From CADEEN01 sp040384625 (GTDB taxonomy: Bacteria; Pseudomonadota; Gammaproteobacteria; Burkholderiales; Burkholderiaceae_C), in assembly GCA_040384625.1 (NCBI GenBank), contig JAZKIW010000059.1, forward strand, positions 13,850 to 77,849: a DNA stretch of 64,000 nt. The letters run 5' to 3'. Below the pieces are notes generated by a model. That model was not told the DNA's origin. It ran no database searches and worked only from the letters and a program-made list of their open reading frames with translations. Each line of letters opens with the position of its first letter. Position 1 is the stretch's first letter. The translations under genes and the position numbers were made by a program. Shown here in pieces: positions 51,066 to 61,268 of the stretch.

Positions 51066-52256
51066 TTATTTGGCCGCAGCGCTGGCGGCGGTGCTGTTGG
51101 CCGGCGCGCTGGCCGCGCGCGGCGTCGGCGCCGACGCAGCCTTGGCCAGTTCGATCTTCTGGCCTTCAGCCAGGCCGCTGCCGGGGTTGCGCAAGATCGT
51201 GTCGCCGTCGGCCAGGCCGCCTTTGATGGGGTATTCCCCGCGGCGTTCGTCGCGCTCGCCGAGCTGCACCGCGACCCGGGCGATGCCCCCATCCTTGACG
51301 CGCCAGACCGTCGTCTGCCCGCCGCTGCGCACGATCGACCCTTCCGACAGCATCAGCGCAACAGCGCCTTCGCCCTGGATGCGTCCCTCCGCGTACAGGC
51401 CGGCCACGCGGGGGGCCTTGCTGGCGTCGGCAAAATCGACGATCACCTCGACCTGCCGCGTAGTGGCATTCGCGGCGGCATCGATGCGCCGCACCTTGCC
51501 GCTGAATTGCACGTCCGGGAAACCGTTGACGCTGAACGACACCGCCTGCCCAACCTTGATCTCGTGCATGCGATCGGCAGACACCAGCCCCTCGAATCGC
51601 ATGCTCGACGGGCCAATCACCTTGACCAGTTCCTTGCCGACCGCCGCCGTGTCGCCGACCGAAGCTTTGCGCTCGCTGACCACGCCGTCGAAGGGCGCGC
51701 GCACCTCGGTGCGCCGAAGTTGCTGCTGGGCCGTGGCCACCCGCGAGCGAGAGGCCACCAGTTCACTCTGCGCACTGTTACGCCGTACTTCGGCGTCTTC
51801 GAGCGCCTGCATCGAGGTCATGCCCTGGCCCTGCAAGGTTTTCAGGCGCTGCACCGATCGCTCGGCTTGTTCGAAAGCCTGCCCGGCTGCGCGCGCCGAA
51901 GCGTCGGCCGACTGCAGCGACTCGCGGATCGCGGTGTCGTCCAGGCGGATCAGCAAGTCCCCCTTGCGCACCGCCTCGCCGTTCTCCTTCAGCACCTGCG
52001 TCACCACGGCCGAAACCTCGGCTCGCAGGTCGGCGCGCTTTTCCGGCTGGACCGAGCCGGTGATCACCGGGCCGCCAGCGGCGCCTCCGAGCGTGACGGT
52101 GCGCAAGTCTTCGGGCGCGAGAAGCAGTACAGCGGCGGCGGCAGACGCCGCCTTGTCCGCGGGCTTGACGGCTGCGGCGCCCGGCGCACCACCCTTTCCG
52201 CAGGAAGCCAGTGCCACTGCGGCCCACAAGGCGCACAGGAGTCGAACACGCAGCAT
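51066..52256 (-). CDS. RND efflux membrane fusion protein (HlyD/AcrA family)
   Basis: A 396-residue periplasmic adaptor. A signal peptide ends in a lipobox-like LASC with Cys19, so it is probably a lipoprotein. The lipoyl domain (VLKENGEAVRKGDLLIRLDD), alpha-hairpin (about 110-180), beta-barrel (RTEVRAPFDGVVSERKASVG) and membrane-proximal domain follow in normal order. The C terminus is an Ala/Ser/Pro-rich tail. It is upstream of the pump gene by 17 bases and is its obvious partner. ATG at 52256 begins the signal peptide. Confidence 0.92.
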   Translation of the reverse strand: MLRVRLLCALWAAVALASCGKGGAPGAAAVKPADKAASAAAAVLLLAPEDLRTVTLGGAAGGPVITGSVQPEKRADLRAEVSAVVTQVLKENGEAVRKGDLLIRLDDTAIRESLQSADASARAAGQAFEQAERSVQRLKTLQGQGMTSMQALEDAEVRRNSAQSELVASRSRVATAQQQLRRTEVRAPFDGVVSERKASVGDTAAVGKELVKVIGPSSMRFEGLVSADRMHEIKVGQAVSFSVNGFPDVQFSGKVRRIDAAANATTRQVEVIVDFADASKAPRVAGLYAEGRIQGEGAVALMLSEGSIVRSGGQTTVWRVKDGGIARVAVQLGERDERRGEYPIKGGLADGDTILRNPGSGLAEGQKIELAKAASAPTPRAASAPANSTAASAAAK

Positions 52257-52411
52257 CAACGTATCCCCCAAAGAATCGTTTTGTCGCACCCGGCGGCGCG
52301 AAGAGGGCGCAAGCTTACCCGGGGCGGCCCGCCAGCTCGCGCTGCCGAGCGACGGATCGACGGCCCTGCGGCGCGGGTGGAAGATCGGGGCGCGTGAGTG
52401 GCGGCAGGCCA

Positions 52412-52804
52412 TCACTCGGTGGCTACGGCCGCGCCCTGCTCGACGAGCATGGCGCGCAGCACAGAGCGGTGGCAGTTCGCCTCGCTCTCGCAGTAGCAGC
52501 CGACCGAGAAGTTTGACGAGCGCGACAGCACGGCCAGCAGCGCGATCACGTGGCTGTTGTCGGGCGCGCCCATCTCGGCACGGTACCTGCGTGTGAACGC
52601 CGCCCACTGTGCAGGGGTGGCCGCGGCCTGGCCCAGCTTCATGGTCTCGACGCTTGGCGCCAGATTGGGGAACCAGACGTCGTACCAGTCTTGCGACGCG
52701 AATTCAGCCTTCGGCACACCGCGCGGTGGACGCCGCACGGTGCCGATGCGGGCGCCCTCTCCGGCCGCTCTTTCGCTACCCAGGCGGATCACTCGCACCA
52801 CCAT
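52412..52804 (-). CDS. DUF488 family protein
   Basis: A 130-residue protein with DUF488 landmarks: VVRVIRLGSERAAGEGARIG at the start (about 2-21), KAEFASQDWYDVWFPNLAPS in the middle, and the C-terminal YCESEANCHRSVLRAML with paired Cys residues. The latter, CYCESEANCHRSVL, is the family's most conserved part. Function is unknown; members are small cytoplasmic proteins. AAGGAG (52811-52816) six bases before ATG fixes the start. The 155 bases to the fusion-protein gene hold nothing further that I recognise. Confidence 0.85.
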   Translation of the reverse strand: MVVRVIRLGSERAAGEGARIGTVRRPPRGVPKAEFASQDWYDVWFPNLAPSVETMKLGQAAATPAQWAAFTRRYRAEMGAPDNSHVIALLAVLSRSSNFSVGCYCESEANCHRSVLRAMLVEQGAAVATE

Positions 52805-52871
52805 GATCGGCTCCTTCTCTCTCGTCCGGAGGGACTGATTCTGAAGCCGGGGCCGCCGATGACGACCAGGT

Positions 52872-54392
52872 TCAGCGCAGCAGCGAGAACGGCCCCCGTC
52901 CACTCGCCGCCGTGATCATGCCGAGCACACGGGCAACCCCGTCGTCGAGCATGGGCCAATCGAAGCGCCAGCTCCAGTTGTGCGGACCGAGCGTACCGGG
53001 CAGGTTCATGCGCTCCTCGCTGCCCAGCCCGAGGACGTCCTGCAGCGGGAAGACGGCCAGGCGCGAGACCGAGTTGCAGGCGGCGCGGATCAGGGCCCAA
53101 TGGGCGTCGTCGGCCGCGCAGGCGAGGTAGGTGCCGGCGAAGTGCCGTTCGGCCTCGCCAGCATGGTCCCACCAGCCGCGCGCGGTGTCGGTGTCGTGGG
53201 TGCTGGTGTAGACCACGGTGGCAGGCACATGGTTGTGCGGCAGGTAGGGGTGCGTGCCATCACCGCCGAACGCGAACATCAGCACCTTCATGCGCGGGAA
53301 GCCGCAGGCCTCGATCAGTTCGACCACGTCGGGGGTGATCAGGCCCAGGTCCTCGGCAATGATGGGCAACTTGCTGCCGAGCGATTCCTCGATCGCCTTG
53401 AACAAGGCCAGGCCCGGGCCGGCGACCCAGCGACCGGCCTGCGCTGTCGGCGCGCTGGCCGGAATCTCCCAGTAGGCGGCGAAGCCGCGGAAGTGATCGA
53501 TGCGCGCTACATCGGCCTGCGTGAGCACGTGTCGAACGCGCGCCGTCCACCAGGCGAAGCCTTCGGCCGCCATGCGGTCCCAGCGGTAGAGGGGGTTGCC
53601 CCAACGCTGGCCGTCGGGGCCCAGGTCGTCGGGTGGGGCACCCGCCACTACCGTCGGCAAGCCGTCGTCGCCCAGGAAATACAGGTGGGGGCGAGACCAG
53701 ACGTCGGCACTGTTGTCGGCCACGTAGATCGGTATGTCGCCGATCAGCGCAACGCCCTTTCCGTTGGCGTAGGTCTTGAGGGCCGCACATTGTTCGTCCC
53801 AGCACCACTGCACGAAGCGCCAGTGATCGACCTCCTGCATGTGCTGCAGGCGAGCAGCTTCCAGGGCATGGGGCTCGCGCTGGCGCAGCGGCTCGGCCCA
53901 GCGCCACCAGGGCTGCATGCCGTGGGCGTTGAAGAGGGCCATGAACAGCGCGTAGTCGTCCAGCCAGCCCGCCTCGCGCGCGCACCAGGCCGCGAAGCAG
54001 GCGCGTTCGGCAGACGACGCGCGCTGCACGAAGCCGGCGGCGGCGGCGCGCAACTGTGCGTCGCGCCAGGGAACGACGCGGCTGTAGTCCACGCGCCCGG
54101 CAAGGCCCGTGACGGGCGGGCTCGGCCCATCGAGCCAGCCGCGCTCGACCAGGGGTTCGAGCGCCACCATCAAGGGACTGCCGGCGAAGGCCGAAGGGCT
54201 TTGGTAGGGCGAGTCGCCCGGCCCGATCGGCGTGGTCGGCAGCCACTGCCACAGGGTCTGACCGGCCGAAGACAGCCAGTCGACGAAGCGGTAGGCATCG
54301 GGGCCGAAGTCGCCGCTGCCGTGCGGACCCGGCAGCGAGCTGATGTGCAGCAGCACGCCCGCCGCACGTTGGTCGCTCAGATCAAGTCTCAT
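52872..54392 (-). CDS. malQ: 4-alpha-glucanotransferase MalQ
   Basis: A 506-residue GH77 amylomaltase that transfers alpha-1,4-glucan segments between oligosaccharides. Landmarks are GVLLHISSLPGPHGSGDFG (about 12-30), IDHFRGFAAYWEIPA with the nucleophile Asp region, IAEDLGLITPDVVELIE with the acid Glu, and STHDTDTARGWW with the third Asp. Length is typical. It starts 12 bases after the glgX stop. In this cluster it probably recycles short glucans released by GlgX and GlgP. Confidence 0.95.
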   Translation of the reverse strand: MRLDLSDQRAAGVLLHISSLPGPHGSGDFGPDAYRFVDWLSSAGQTLWQWLPTTPIGPGDSPYQSPSAFAGSPLMVALEPLVERGWLDGPSPPVTGLAGRVDYSRVVPWRDAQLRAAAAGFVQRASSAERACFAAWCAREAGWLDDYALFMALFNAHGMQPWWRWAEPLRQREPHALEAARLQHMQEVDHWRFVQWCWDEQCAALKTYANGKGVALIGDIPIYVADNSADVWSRPHLYFLGDDGLPTVVAGAPPDDLGPDGQRWGNPLYRWDRMAAEGFAWWTARVRHVLTQADVARIDHFRGFAAYWEIPASAPTAQAGRWVAGPGLALFKAIEESLGSKLPIIAEDLGLITPDVVELIEACGFPRMKVLMFAFGGDGTHPYLPHNHVPATVVYTSTHDTDTARGWWDHAGEAERHFAGTYLACAADDAHWALIRAACNSVSRLAVFPLQDVLGLGSEERMNLPGTLGPHNWSWRFDWPMLDDGVARVLGMITAASGRGPFSLLR

Positions 54393-54404
54393 GCGACGCG
54401 ACCC

Positions 54405-56531
54405 TCAGACAGGATCACTGTCGCGCAGCAACACGAGCGCGTGCGCCGGCGCGTAGAAGTGCAGTTGCGGCAGCGGTTGTTGGCTAGGAGCGAGTTCACC
54501 GGCGCTGTCTAACGCCACCTGCCAGTGCCCGGGCGGGAGTGTGAAAGCCTGCGCCGTGGCTTCGGGGTTGAACGCGATCAGCAGGTGGCGGCTGCCCTCG
54601 TGGGCATCGGGCGCAGACTTCGGCGAGGCATCAATGCGACACGCGAAGGCGTGTTGGCCGGCGTCGTGCCAGTCGTGCACCTGCATCGCGTGACCCGAGG
54701 GCGTGAGCCAGGCCAAGCTGCGTTCGCCCGGCGCACTGGGCGCATGCTGGAACCAGTGATCGTGGCGCAGCGCCGGCTCTGCGCGGCGCAGCGCGAGCAC
54801 GCCTTGAACAAAGACCAGCAGCTCGGCGTCGGCGTGCTGCCAGTCGAGCCAGCCAGTAGGATTGTCCTGACAGTAGGCATTGTTGTTGCCCTGCTGGCTG
54901 TTGCCGATCTCGTCGCCGCCATTGAGCATCGGCGTGCCCTGCGCCAGCAGAAGGGTGGCTAGCATTGCGCGCTGAACGCGCGAGCGCGTGCGCACGATCG
55001 CGGTGTCGGTGCTCGGGCCATCGTCGTCCGGGCCGGCGCCGAAGTTGGCGGCCGGCTCGTCGTTGCGGCCGTCGCGGTTGTTCTCGCCGTTGGCCAGGTT
55101 GCGCTTGCGGCTGTAGCTCACCACGTCGGCGAGCGTGAAGCCATCGTGCGCGGCGACGAAGTTCACGCTCGCGAGCGGGCTGCGCTGGCCGTGGTGAAAG
55201 AGGTCGTTCGACGCGGTGAAGCGGCGCGCGATCTCGCCGCGGCTGACACCGCGGCTGAGCCAGTAGCGGCGTACAGCATCGCGGAACTTGTCGTTCCACT
55301 CCAGCCAACGCGCCGGGAAGCGACCGAGCTGGTAGCCATCGGGCCCGGTGTCCCAGGGTTCGGCGATCAGGCGTGCACGGGCCAGGATCGGATCCTGCGC
55401 CAGGGCGGTGAAGAAGGACGCGTGGCTGTGAAAGGCGTGGTGGGTGCGGCCGAGCACCGGCGCCAGATCGAAGCGGAAGCCATCGACCCCCATCTCGTGC
55501 ACCCAGTAGCGCAGTGAGTCGAGCACGAATTGCGTGACGCGCGGGTGCGCCACGTTGAGCGTGTTGCCGCAGCCGCTGAAGTCATCGCTGCGGCTTTTGT
55601 CGTCGCCGGACAGGCGGTACCAGGCTGCGTTGTCGAGGCCGCGCATCGACAGCGTGGCGCCCTGCTCGCTGCCTTCGGCAGTGTGGTTGTAGACCACGTC
55701 GAGCAGCACTTCGAGGCCGTTGTCGTGCAGCGCGGCGACCATGTCGCGGAACTCGTCCGCCACGGCGCTCGGGTCGCTCTTGTCGCAGGCCGCGAAGCGC
55801 GGGTCGGGGCAGAAGAAGCCCAGCGTGTTATAGCCCCAGTAGTTGGTCAGGCCCTTGGCGGCCAGGCCCGGTTCGTCGAGGTGGTACTGCACCGGAAGCA
55901 GCTCGAGTGCGGTCACGCCGAGTGAGCGGAAATGTGCGATCGAAGCCGGATGGGCCAGGCCGGCGTAGCTGCCGCGCAGCGCCGCGGGCAGGCCCGGCAG
56001 GCCCATGCCGAAGCCCTTGACCTGCAGCTCGTAGATGACCAGGTCGCGCGCCGCATGGCGCGGCGCGTTGAACCAGCCCGGCGCCGGCCGGGGCGGCGCG
56101 GCGACGCGCGCCTTCAAGGCGTGCAGGGCGTTGTCGCGGGCATCGAAGGACCGGCTGCCATCGGGGTGGCCGAGTTCGTAGCCGTGCTGCTCGGCGCGCC
56201 ATTGCAGAGAGCCGACGATCTCGCGCGCCCAGGGGTCGAGCAACAGTTTGTGGGCATTGAACCGGTGCCCACGCTCGGGCGCATAAGGCCCGTGCGCACG
56301 CAGTCCGTACACCAGGCCAGGGCCAACGCCGTCGAGGAAGCCGCGGAACACGCCCTCGTCGGGGCCGTGCAGTCGGTAGCGCTTGAGTTCGCGCGCGCCC
56401 GAGGCATCGAAGACGCACAACTCGACGCTCGTCGCATGGTCGGAGAACACCGCGAAGTTCACGCCCCCATTGCGGGTCACTGAACCGAGCGGCTCGGCGT
56501 GGCCCGCCCCGATGTCTTCGGGCAATTTCAT
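54405..56531 (-). CDS. glgX: Glycogen debranching enzyme GlgX
   Basis: A 708-residue GH13 isoamylase-type enzyme that cuts alpha-1,6 branches of limit dextrins left by GlgP. An N-terminal CBM48 domain (GGVNFAVFSDHATSVELCVFD) is followed by the catalytic barrel with DVVYNHTAEG, GFRFDLAPVLG (nucleophile Asp), LIAEPWDTGP (acid Glu) and NFVAAHDGFTL. Length fits E. coli GlgX (657) plus extra C-terminal residues. ATG at 56531 overlaps the glgB stop by four bases. The CBM landmark is quoted in part. Confidence 0.95.
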   Translation of the reverse strand: MKLPEDIGAGHAEPLGSVTRNGGVNFAVFSDHATSVELCVFDASGARELKRYRLHGPDEGVFRGFLDGVGPGLVYGLRAHGPYAPERGHRFNAHKLLLDPWAREIVGSLQWRAEQHGYELGHPDGSRSFDARDNALHALKARVAAPPRPAPGWFNAPRHAARDLVIYELQVKGFGMGLPGLPAALRGSYAGLAHPASIAHFRSLGVTALELLPVQYHLDEPGLAAKGLTNYWGYNTLGFFCPDPRFAACDKSDPSAVADEFRDMVAALHDNGLEVLLDVVYNHTAEGSEQGATLSMRGLDNAAWYRLSGDDKSRSDDFSGCGNTLNVAHPRVTQFVLDSLRYWVHEMGVDGFRFDLAPVLGRTHHAFHSHASFFTALAQDPILARARLIAEPWDTGPDGYQLGRFPARWLEWNDKFRDAVRRYWLSRGVSRGEIARRFTASNDLFHHGQRSPLASVNFVAAHDGFTLADVVSYSRKRNLANGENNRDGRNDEPAANFGAGPDDDGPSTDTAIVRTRSRVQRAMLATLLLAQGTPMLNGGDEIGNSQQGNNNAYCQDNPTGWLDWQHADAELLVFVQGVLALRRAEPALRHDHWFQHAPSAPGERSLAWLTPSGHAMQVHDWHDAGQHAFACRIDASPKSAPDAHEGSRHLLIAFNPEATAQAFTLPPGHWQVALDSAGELAPSQQPLPQLHFYAPAHALVLLRDSDPV

Positions 56532-58714
56532 GCCGGCACCAGGAAGACCGTTGCCAGCGGCGGCACCGTCAGCTCGATCGATTGCGCGCGGGCATGGCTG
56601 GCGACGCCGCGCACCGGCAGCACCGCGGCGCCGTTGCCGTGGTTGCTGCCGCCGTAGTGCCGGCTGTCGGTGTTGAGCACTTCGCGCCAGGCTGACGGCC
56701 CCGCGGGCACGCCCAGGGTCATCGAGTCGCGCGGCACCGGCGTCATGTTGCTGACCACCAGGATCACCTCGCCTTGCCCATCGCGGCGCACCCAGCTGTA
56801 GATGGAGCGTTCGGCGTCGTGCGCGTCGATCCATTCGAAGCCGGCAGCGTCGCTGTCGAGCCTATGCAGCGCCGGCCGCTCACGGTAGAGCCGGTTCAGG
56901 TCGCGCACCAGACGCTGCACGCCGGCGTGGCGTTCGTCCTGCAGCAGGGCCCAGGGCAGTTCGCCGTCATGGTTCCACTCGCTGCCTTGCGCAAACTCCT
57001 GGCCCATGAAGAGCAGCTTCTTGCCCGGGTGACCCCACATGAAGCCGTAGTAGGCACGCAGGTTGGCGAAGCGCTGCCAGTCGTCGCCCGGCATGCGCCC
57101 GAGGATCGAGCCCTTGCCGTGCACCACTTCGTCATGCGACAGCGGCAGCACGAAGTTCTCGCTGAACGCATAGACCAGGCCGAAGCTCATCTTGTCGTGG
57201 TGCCAGCGCCGGTGCACCGGGTCCTCGCTCATGTATTCGAGGGTGTCGTGCATCCAACCCATGTTCCACTTGTAGTGGAAGCCCAGGCCACCGCTGTAGG
57301 TTGGTGCGCTGACGCCGGCATAGGCGGTGGACTCCTCGGCCAGGGTGATGGCGCCGGCGCACTCGGCGCCGATGACCTCGTTGGTGCGCTGCAGGAAGGC
57401 GATGGCTTCGAGGTTCTCGCGCCCGCCGCGCGCGTTGGCAATCCACTGACCCTCCTGGCGCGAATAATCGCGGTACAGCATCGAGGCGACCGCATCGACG
57501 CGCAGGCCGTCGACACCGAAGCGCTCGATCCAGTACAGCGCATTGCCGACCAGGAAGTTCTTCACTTCGTGGCGGCCGAAGTTGTAGATCAGGGTGTTCC
57601 AGTCGTGGTGGAAGCCTTCGCGCGGGTCGGCGTACTCGTACAGCGCGGTGCCGTCGAAGCGCGCCAGGCCGAAGGCGTCGGACGGAAAGTGGGCCGGCAC
57701 CCAATCGATCAGCAGGCCCAGGCCGTGCGCGCGGCACGCGGCGACGAAGCGGGCGAAGCCTTCGGGCGGACCGAAGCGCGCGCTCGGTGCGTAGAGGCCC
57801 AGGGTCTGATAGCCCCAGGAGCCGTCGAAGGGGTGCTCGCTGACCGGCAACAGCTCGACATGGGTGAAGCCCAAGTCCGCGACGTACGCTGGCAAGGCGG
57901 CCGCGAGCTCGTCCCAAGAGTGCATCGATCCGTCGGGGTGGCGGCGCCAGGAGCCGACATGCAGTTCGTAGATCGACACCGGTGCATGGCGCGCGTTCGC
58001 CGCGGCGCGGTCGGCCGGCAGCGCGCGCGTCGGAGGCAGCGGAGCGACGATGCTAGCCGTCGCCGGTCGCATCTCGGCGGCGAAGGCATAGGGATCGGCC
58101 TTTGCCGGCAGCAGATTGCCGTCGGCCGCCAGCAGTTCGAACTTGTAGCGGTCGCCGACCGCCACATGCGGGATGAAGATTTCCCACACCCCACCCCCGC
58201 CACGAGAGCGCATCGCATGGCGGCGGCCGTCCCAGGCATTGAAGTCACCGATCACCGAGACGCGCTTCGCATTCGGCGCCCAGACCGCGAAGCGAACGCC
58301 GTGCACCGTATTCGCGCCGCCGATCGACATGGGGTGCGCACCGAGCATCGTGAACGGGCGCAGGTGGGCGCCTTCGCCGAAGAAGTGCAGGTCGGCGTCG
58401 GGGATCAGCGCGCCATAGGCGTAGGCGTCGGCGTAGGTGCCTTGCCCGCCTGCGGCCCATTGCACCTGCAGGCGGTAGTCGAAGCGCTTCTTGCGACGCG
58501 GGATCGCGCCCTCCCACAGGCCGCCGGGGTCGCGCAGCGCCAGCGCGGCGACGCTCTTGCCAGTGCCCGCATCGAGCACTGCCACCCCGGCAGCGCCCGG
58601 CAGCATCGCCCGCAACCACAGCGCGCCCTTCGCGTCGGCATGCAGGCCGAGGGCCGCGAACGGATCGCTGTGCCTTGCGCTGACCAATGCATCGACTTCG
58701 GTGGCGCTCAGCAT
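56528..58714 (-). CDS. glgB: 1,4-alpha-glucan branching enzyme GlgB
   Basis: A 728-residue GH13 enzyme that forms alpha-1,6 branches in glycogen. It has two N-terminal beta domains (first with DPFAALGLHADA, second with VRFAVWAPNAKRVSVIGDFN). In the barrel, DGLRVDAVASMLYRDYSR holds the nucleophile Asp, ITLAEESTAYAG the acid Glu and LPLSHDEVVHGKGS the third acid. Length equals E. coli GlgB (728). It begins seven bases after the glgP stop. It is the only biosynthetic glycogen gene in the window. Confidence 0.96.
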   Translation of the reverse strand: MLSATEVDALVSARHSDPFAALGLHADAKGALWLRAMLPGAAGVAVLDAGTGKSVAALALRDPGGLWEGAIPRRKKRFDYRLQVQWAAGGQGTYADAYAYGALIPDADLHFFGEGAHLRPFTMLGAHPMSIGGANTVHGVRFAVWAPNAKRVSVIGDFNAWDGRRHAMRSRGGGGVWEIFIPHVAVGDRYKFELLAADGNLLPAKADPYAFAAEMRPATASIVAPLPPTRALPADRAAANARHAPVSIYELHVGSWRRHPDGSMHSWDELAAALPAYVADLGFTHVELLPVSEHPFDGSWGYQTLGLYAPSARFGPPEGFARFVAACRAHGLGLLIDWVPAHFPSDAFGLARFDGTALYEYADPREGFHHDWNTLIYNFGRHEVKNFLVGNALYWIERFGVDGLRVDAVASMLYRDYSRQEGQWIANARGGRENLEAIAFLQRTNEVIGAECAGAITLAEESTAYAGVSAPTYSGGLGFHYKWNMGWMHDTLEYMSEDPVHRRWHHDKMSFGLVYAFSENFVLPLSHDEVVHGKGSILGRMPGDDWQRFANLRAYYGFMWGHPGKKLLFMGQEFAQGSEWNHDGELPWALLQDERHAGVQRLVRDLNRLYRERPALHRLDSDAAGFEWIDAHDAERSIYSWVRRDGQGEVILVVSNMTPVPRDSMTLGVPAGPSAWREVLNTDSRHYGGSNHGNGAAVLPVRGVASHARAQSIELTVPPLATVFLVPA

Positions 58715-58721
58715 GCAGGCG

Positions 58722-61190
58722 TCAACGCCGCGGCGCAGTCCAGATCTTGCCGACGTACTCGCGGATCGTGCGGTCCGACGAGAAGGCGCCCATCGCCGCG
58801 ATGTTGCGCAAGGCGCGAGCGGCCCAGGCGGCCGGGTCGCTGTACAGCGCATCGACGCGCGCCTGCGTGGCCAGGTAGTCGGCAAAATCGGCCAGCAGCA
58901 TGTAGGTGTCGCGGTTGAGCAGGCCGTCGACCAGGCCGCGGTAGCGCTCGGGCTCGCCCGGAGAAAACGCGCCACTGCCGAGGGCGTCGAGCACGGCGCG
59001 CAGCGGGGCGTTCTCCTCGACATGCAAGCGCGCGTCGTAGCCGAGCGACTTGATCCGCGCCACGGCGTCGGCGCGCAGGCCGAAGACGAACATGTTGTCT
59101 TCGCCCATCGCCTGCGCCATCTCGATGTTGGCGCCGTCCCAGGTGCCGATCGTCAGCGCGCCGTTGAGGGCGAACTTCATGTTGCCGGTACCCGAGGCTT
59201 CGGTGCCGGCGGTGGAGATCTGCTCGCTGAGGTCGGCCGCCGGCAGGATCACCTCGGCCAGCGAAACGCTGTAGTTGGGCAGGAACACCAGCTTCAGCTT
59301 GTCGCCCATGCGCGGGTCGCTGTTGACGACCCGCGCCACGTCGTGCATCAGCTGCACGATCAGCTTGGCGGTGTGGTACGCCGAGGCCGCCTTGCCGGCA
59401 AAGACCACCGTGCGCGGTACCCAGGCTGCATCGGGCCGGGCGACGATGGCCTGGTAGCGCGCGACGACATGCAGCAGGTTGAGCAATTGGCGCTTGTACT
59501 CATGGATGCGCTTGATGTGCACATCGAACAGGCTCGCCGGATCGATGATCAGCCCGAGCTCGCGCCGCACCAGTGCGGCCAGGCGCTCCTTGTTGTCGCG
59601 CTTGACCTTCAGGAAGGCCGTGCCCAGCGCGGCCTCGCCGCTGTAGCCGGCGAGCGCGGATAGCCCGGCCGCGTCGCGGCGCCAGGCGCTGCCGATCTGC
59701 GCATCGATCAGTGACGACAGGCCCGGGTTGGCCTGCATCAGCCAGCGCCTCGGCGTGACGCCATTCGTGACATTGGTGAAGCGATCCGGATAGAGGGCCG
59801 CGAAGTCGGCGAAGATGGTCTGCACCATCAACTCGGAGTGCAGCGCAGAAACGCCATTGACCTTGTGCGAGGCGACGATCGACAGCGCGGCCATGCGCAC
59901 CCGCCGGTCGCCGTTCTCGTCGATCAGCGACATCCGGCGCACGCGGTCCTCGTCGTTCGGAAAACGGGCCCGAACCTCTTCGAGGAAGTGCTTGTTGATC
60001 TCGAAGACGATCTCCAGGTGCCGCGGCAGCAGGGCGCCGAACATCGGCAGACCCCAGGTCTCGAGCGCCTCGGGCATCAGGGTGTGGTTGGTGTAGCTGA
60101 CCGCATCGCGCGTGATGACCCAGGCTTCGACCCAGGACAGGCCTTGCTCGTCGATCAGCAGGCGCATCAACTCGGCCGGCACCAGGGCCGGATGCGTGTC
60201 GTTCAGGTGCACGCTGTTCTGGCGCCCGAAGTCGTGCAGCGCGCGGCCCTCGCCCAGGTGGCGCGCGAGCATGTCCTGCAGCGAAGCGCTGACGAGCAGG
60301 AACTCCTGCTTCAGGCGCATCTCGCGCCCGGCATGCGTGCTGTCGTCCGGGTAGAGCACCCAGTTGAGCATGTCGGCCGAAAGTCGTTCACGACCCGAGG
60401 CCAGGTGTTCGCCGCGGCAGAAGGCCGCGAAGTCGATCGGGTGCTCGGAGCTGGCATGCCATTGCCGCAGCGTGGCCACGCGCTCGGTGGCATGACCCGG
60501 CACGATGAAGTCGTAGGCCGTGGCGACGATGCGCTCGGCCGGGAGCCAGCGCCGGCCGCTGCCGTCGGCGCCTTCCGCGACCACGCGCCCACCGAAGCCG
60601 ATCAGCCAGCGCAACTCGGGACGCGAAATCTCCCAAGGGTTGCCGCGCTTGAGCCAGTCGTCGGGCGCCTCGACCTGACGACCGCCCGCAATCTGCTGCG
60701 CGAACATGCCGTACTGGTAGCGAACGCCGTAACCGAACGAGGGCAGCCCGAGGGTGGCGAAAGAGTCGAGGAAGCAGGCGGCGAGGCGCCCCAGGCCGCC
60801 GTTCCCGAGGGCCGCATCGGCCTCGCGCTCAAGCACGTCGGGCAGCGCCTGGCCAGCGGACTCGACCGCGCTACGCAGTTCGCCCTCCAGACCGAGCGCG
60901 GCCACCGCATTGCCGAGGGCACGGCCCATCAGGAATTCCATCGACAGGTAGTGCACGCGGCGCTGCGTCCGGTTGGCGCGGTCCTCGATCTGGGTGCGCA
61001 CCCAGCGCTCGGCCAGCAGGGCGCGGCTGGCGTGTGCGGCCGCCCACAGGCAGGCCTCGGCCGAGGCCGCGTCGCTGCGCTGGGCCAGCTCACTCTGGTA
61101 GGCGGCTTCGAACGCGGCGGCCAGGTCCGGCACCTGCTTGCGTGGGACGGTCGAAGAAGGTTTCAGCGTCTTTGCGGGCATGAGCGTCAT
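58722..61190 (-). CDS. glgP: Glycogen/starch/alpha-glucan phosphorylase GlgP
   Basis: An 822-residue GT35 phosphorylase that releases glucose 1-phosphate from alpha-1,4-glucan ends. Landmarks are RVHYLSMEFLMGRALGNAV (about 80-98), NDTHPALVPAELMRLLID, VTNGVTPRRWL and the PLP site EASGTGNMKFALNGALTIGT with the Schiff-base Lys. Length matches E. coli GlgP (815). ATG at 61190 is used, with another in-frame ATG at 61181; upstream extension runs antisense through glk. It is divergent from glk over 78 bases. Confidence 0.96.
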   Translation of the reverse strand: MTLMPAKTLKPSSTVPRKQVPDLAAAFEAAYQSELAQRSDAASAEACLWAAAHASRALLAERWVRTQIEDRANRTQRRVHYLSMEFLMGRALGNAVAALGLEGELRSAVESAGQALPDVLEREADAALGNGGLGRLAACFLDSFATLGLPSFGYGVRYQYGMFAQQIAGGRQVEAPDDWLKRGNPWEISRPELRWLIGFGGRVVAEGADGSGRRWLPAERIVATAYDFIVPGHATERVATLRQWHASSEHPIDFAAFCRGEHLASGRERLSADMLNWVLYPDDSTHAGREMRLKQEFLLVSASLQDMLARHLGEGRALHDFGRQNSVHLNDTHPALVPAELMRLLIDEQGLSWVEAWVITRDAVSYTNHTLMPEALETWGLPMFGALLPRHLEIVFEINKHFLEEVRARFPNDEDRVRRMSLIDENGDRRVRMAALSIVASHKVNGVSALHSELMVQTIFADFAALYPDRFTNVTNGVTPRRWLMQANPGLSSLIDAQIGSAWRRDAAGLSALAGYSGEAALGTAFLKVKRDNKERLAALVRRELGLIIDPASLFDVHIKRIHEYKRQLLNLLHVVARYQAIVARPDAAWVPRTVVFAGKAASAYHTAKLIVQLMHDVARVVNSDPRMGDKLKLVFLPNYSVSLAEVILPAADLSEQISTAGTEASGTGNMKFALNGALTIGTWDGANIEMAQAMGEDNMFVFGLRADAVARIKSLGYDARLHVEENAPLRAVLDALGSGAFSPGEPERYRGLVDGLLNRDTYMLLADFADYLATQARVDALYSDPAAWAARALRNIAAMGAFSSDRTIREYVGKIWTAPRR

Positions 61191-61268
61191 CGGCGAAACG
61201 CAAGCAACATCTGCGCCCCATTCTGCCCTGGAGGCTTGCGGCGCGGCAGCCTCCGCTAGAGTCGCTGC

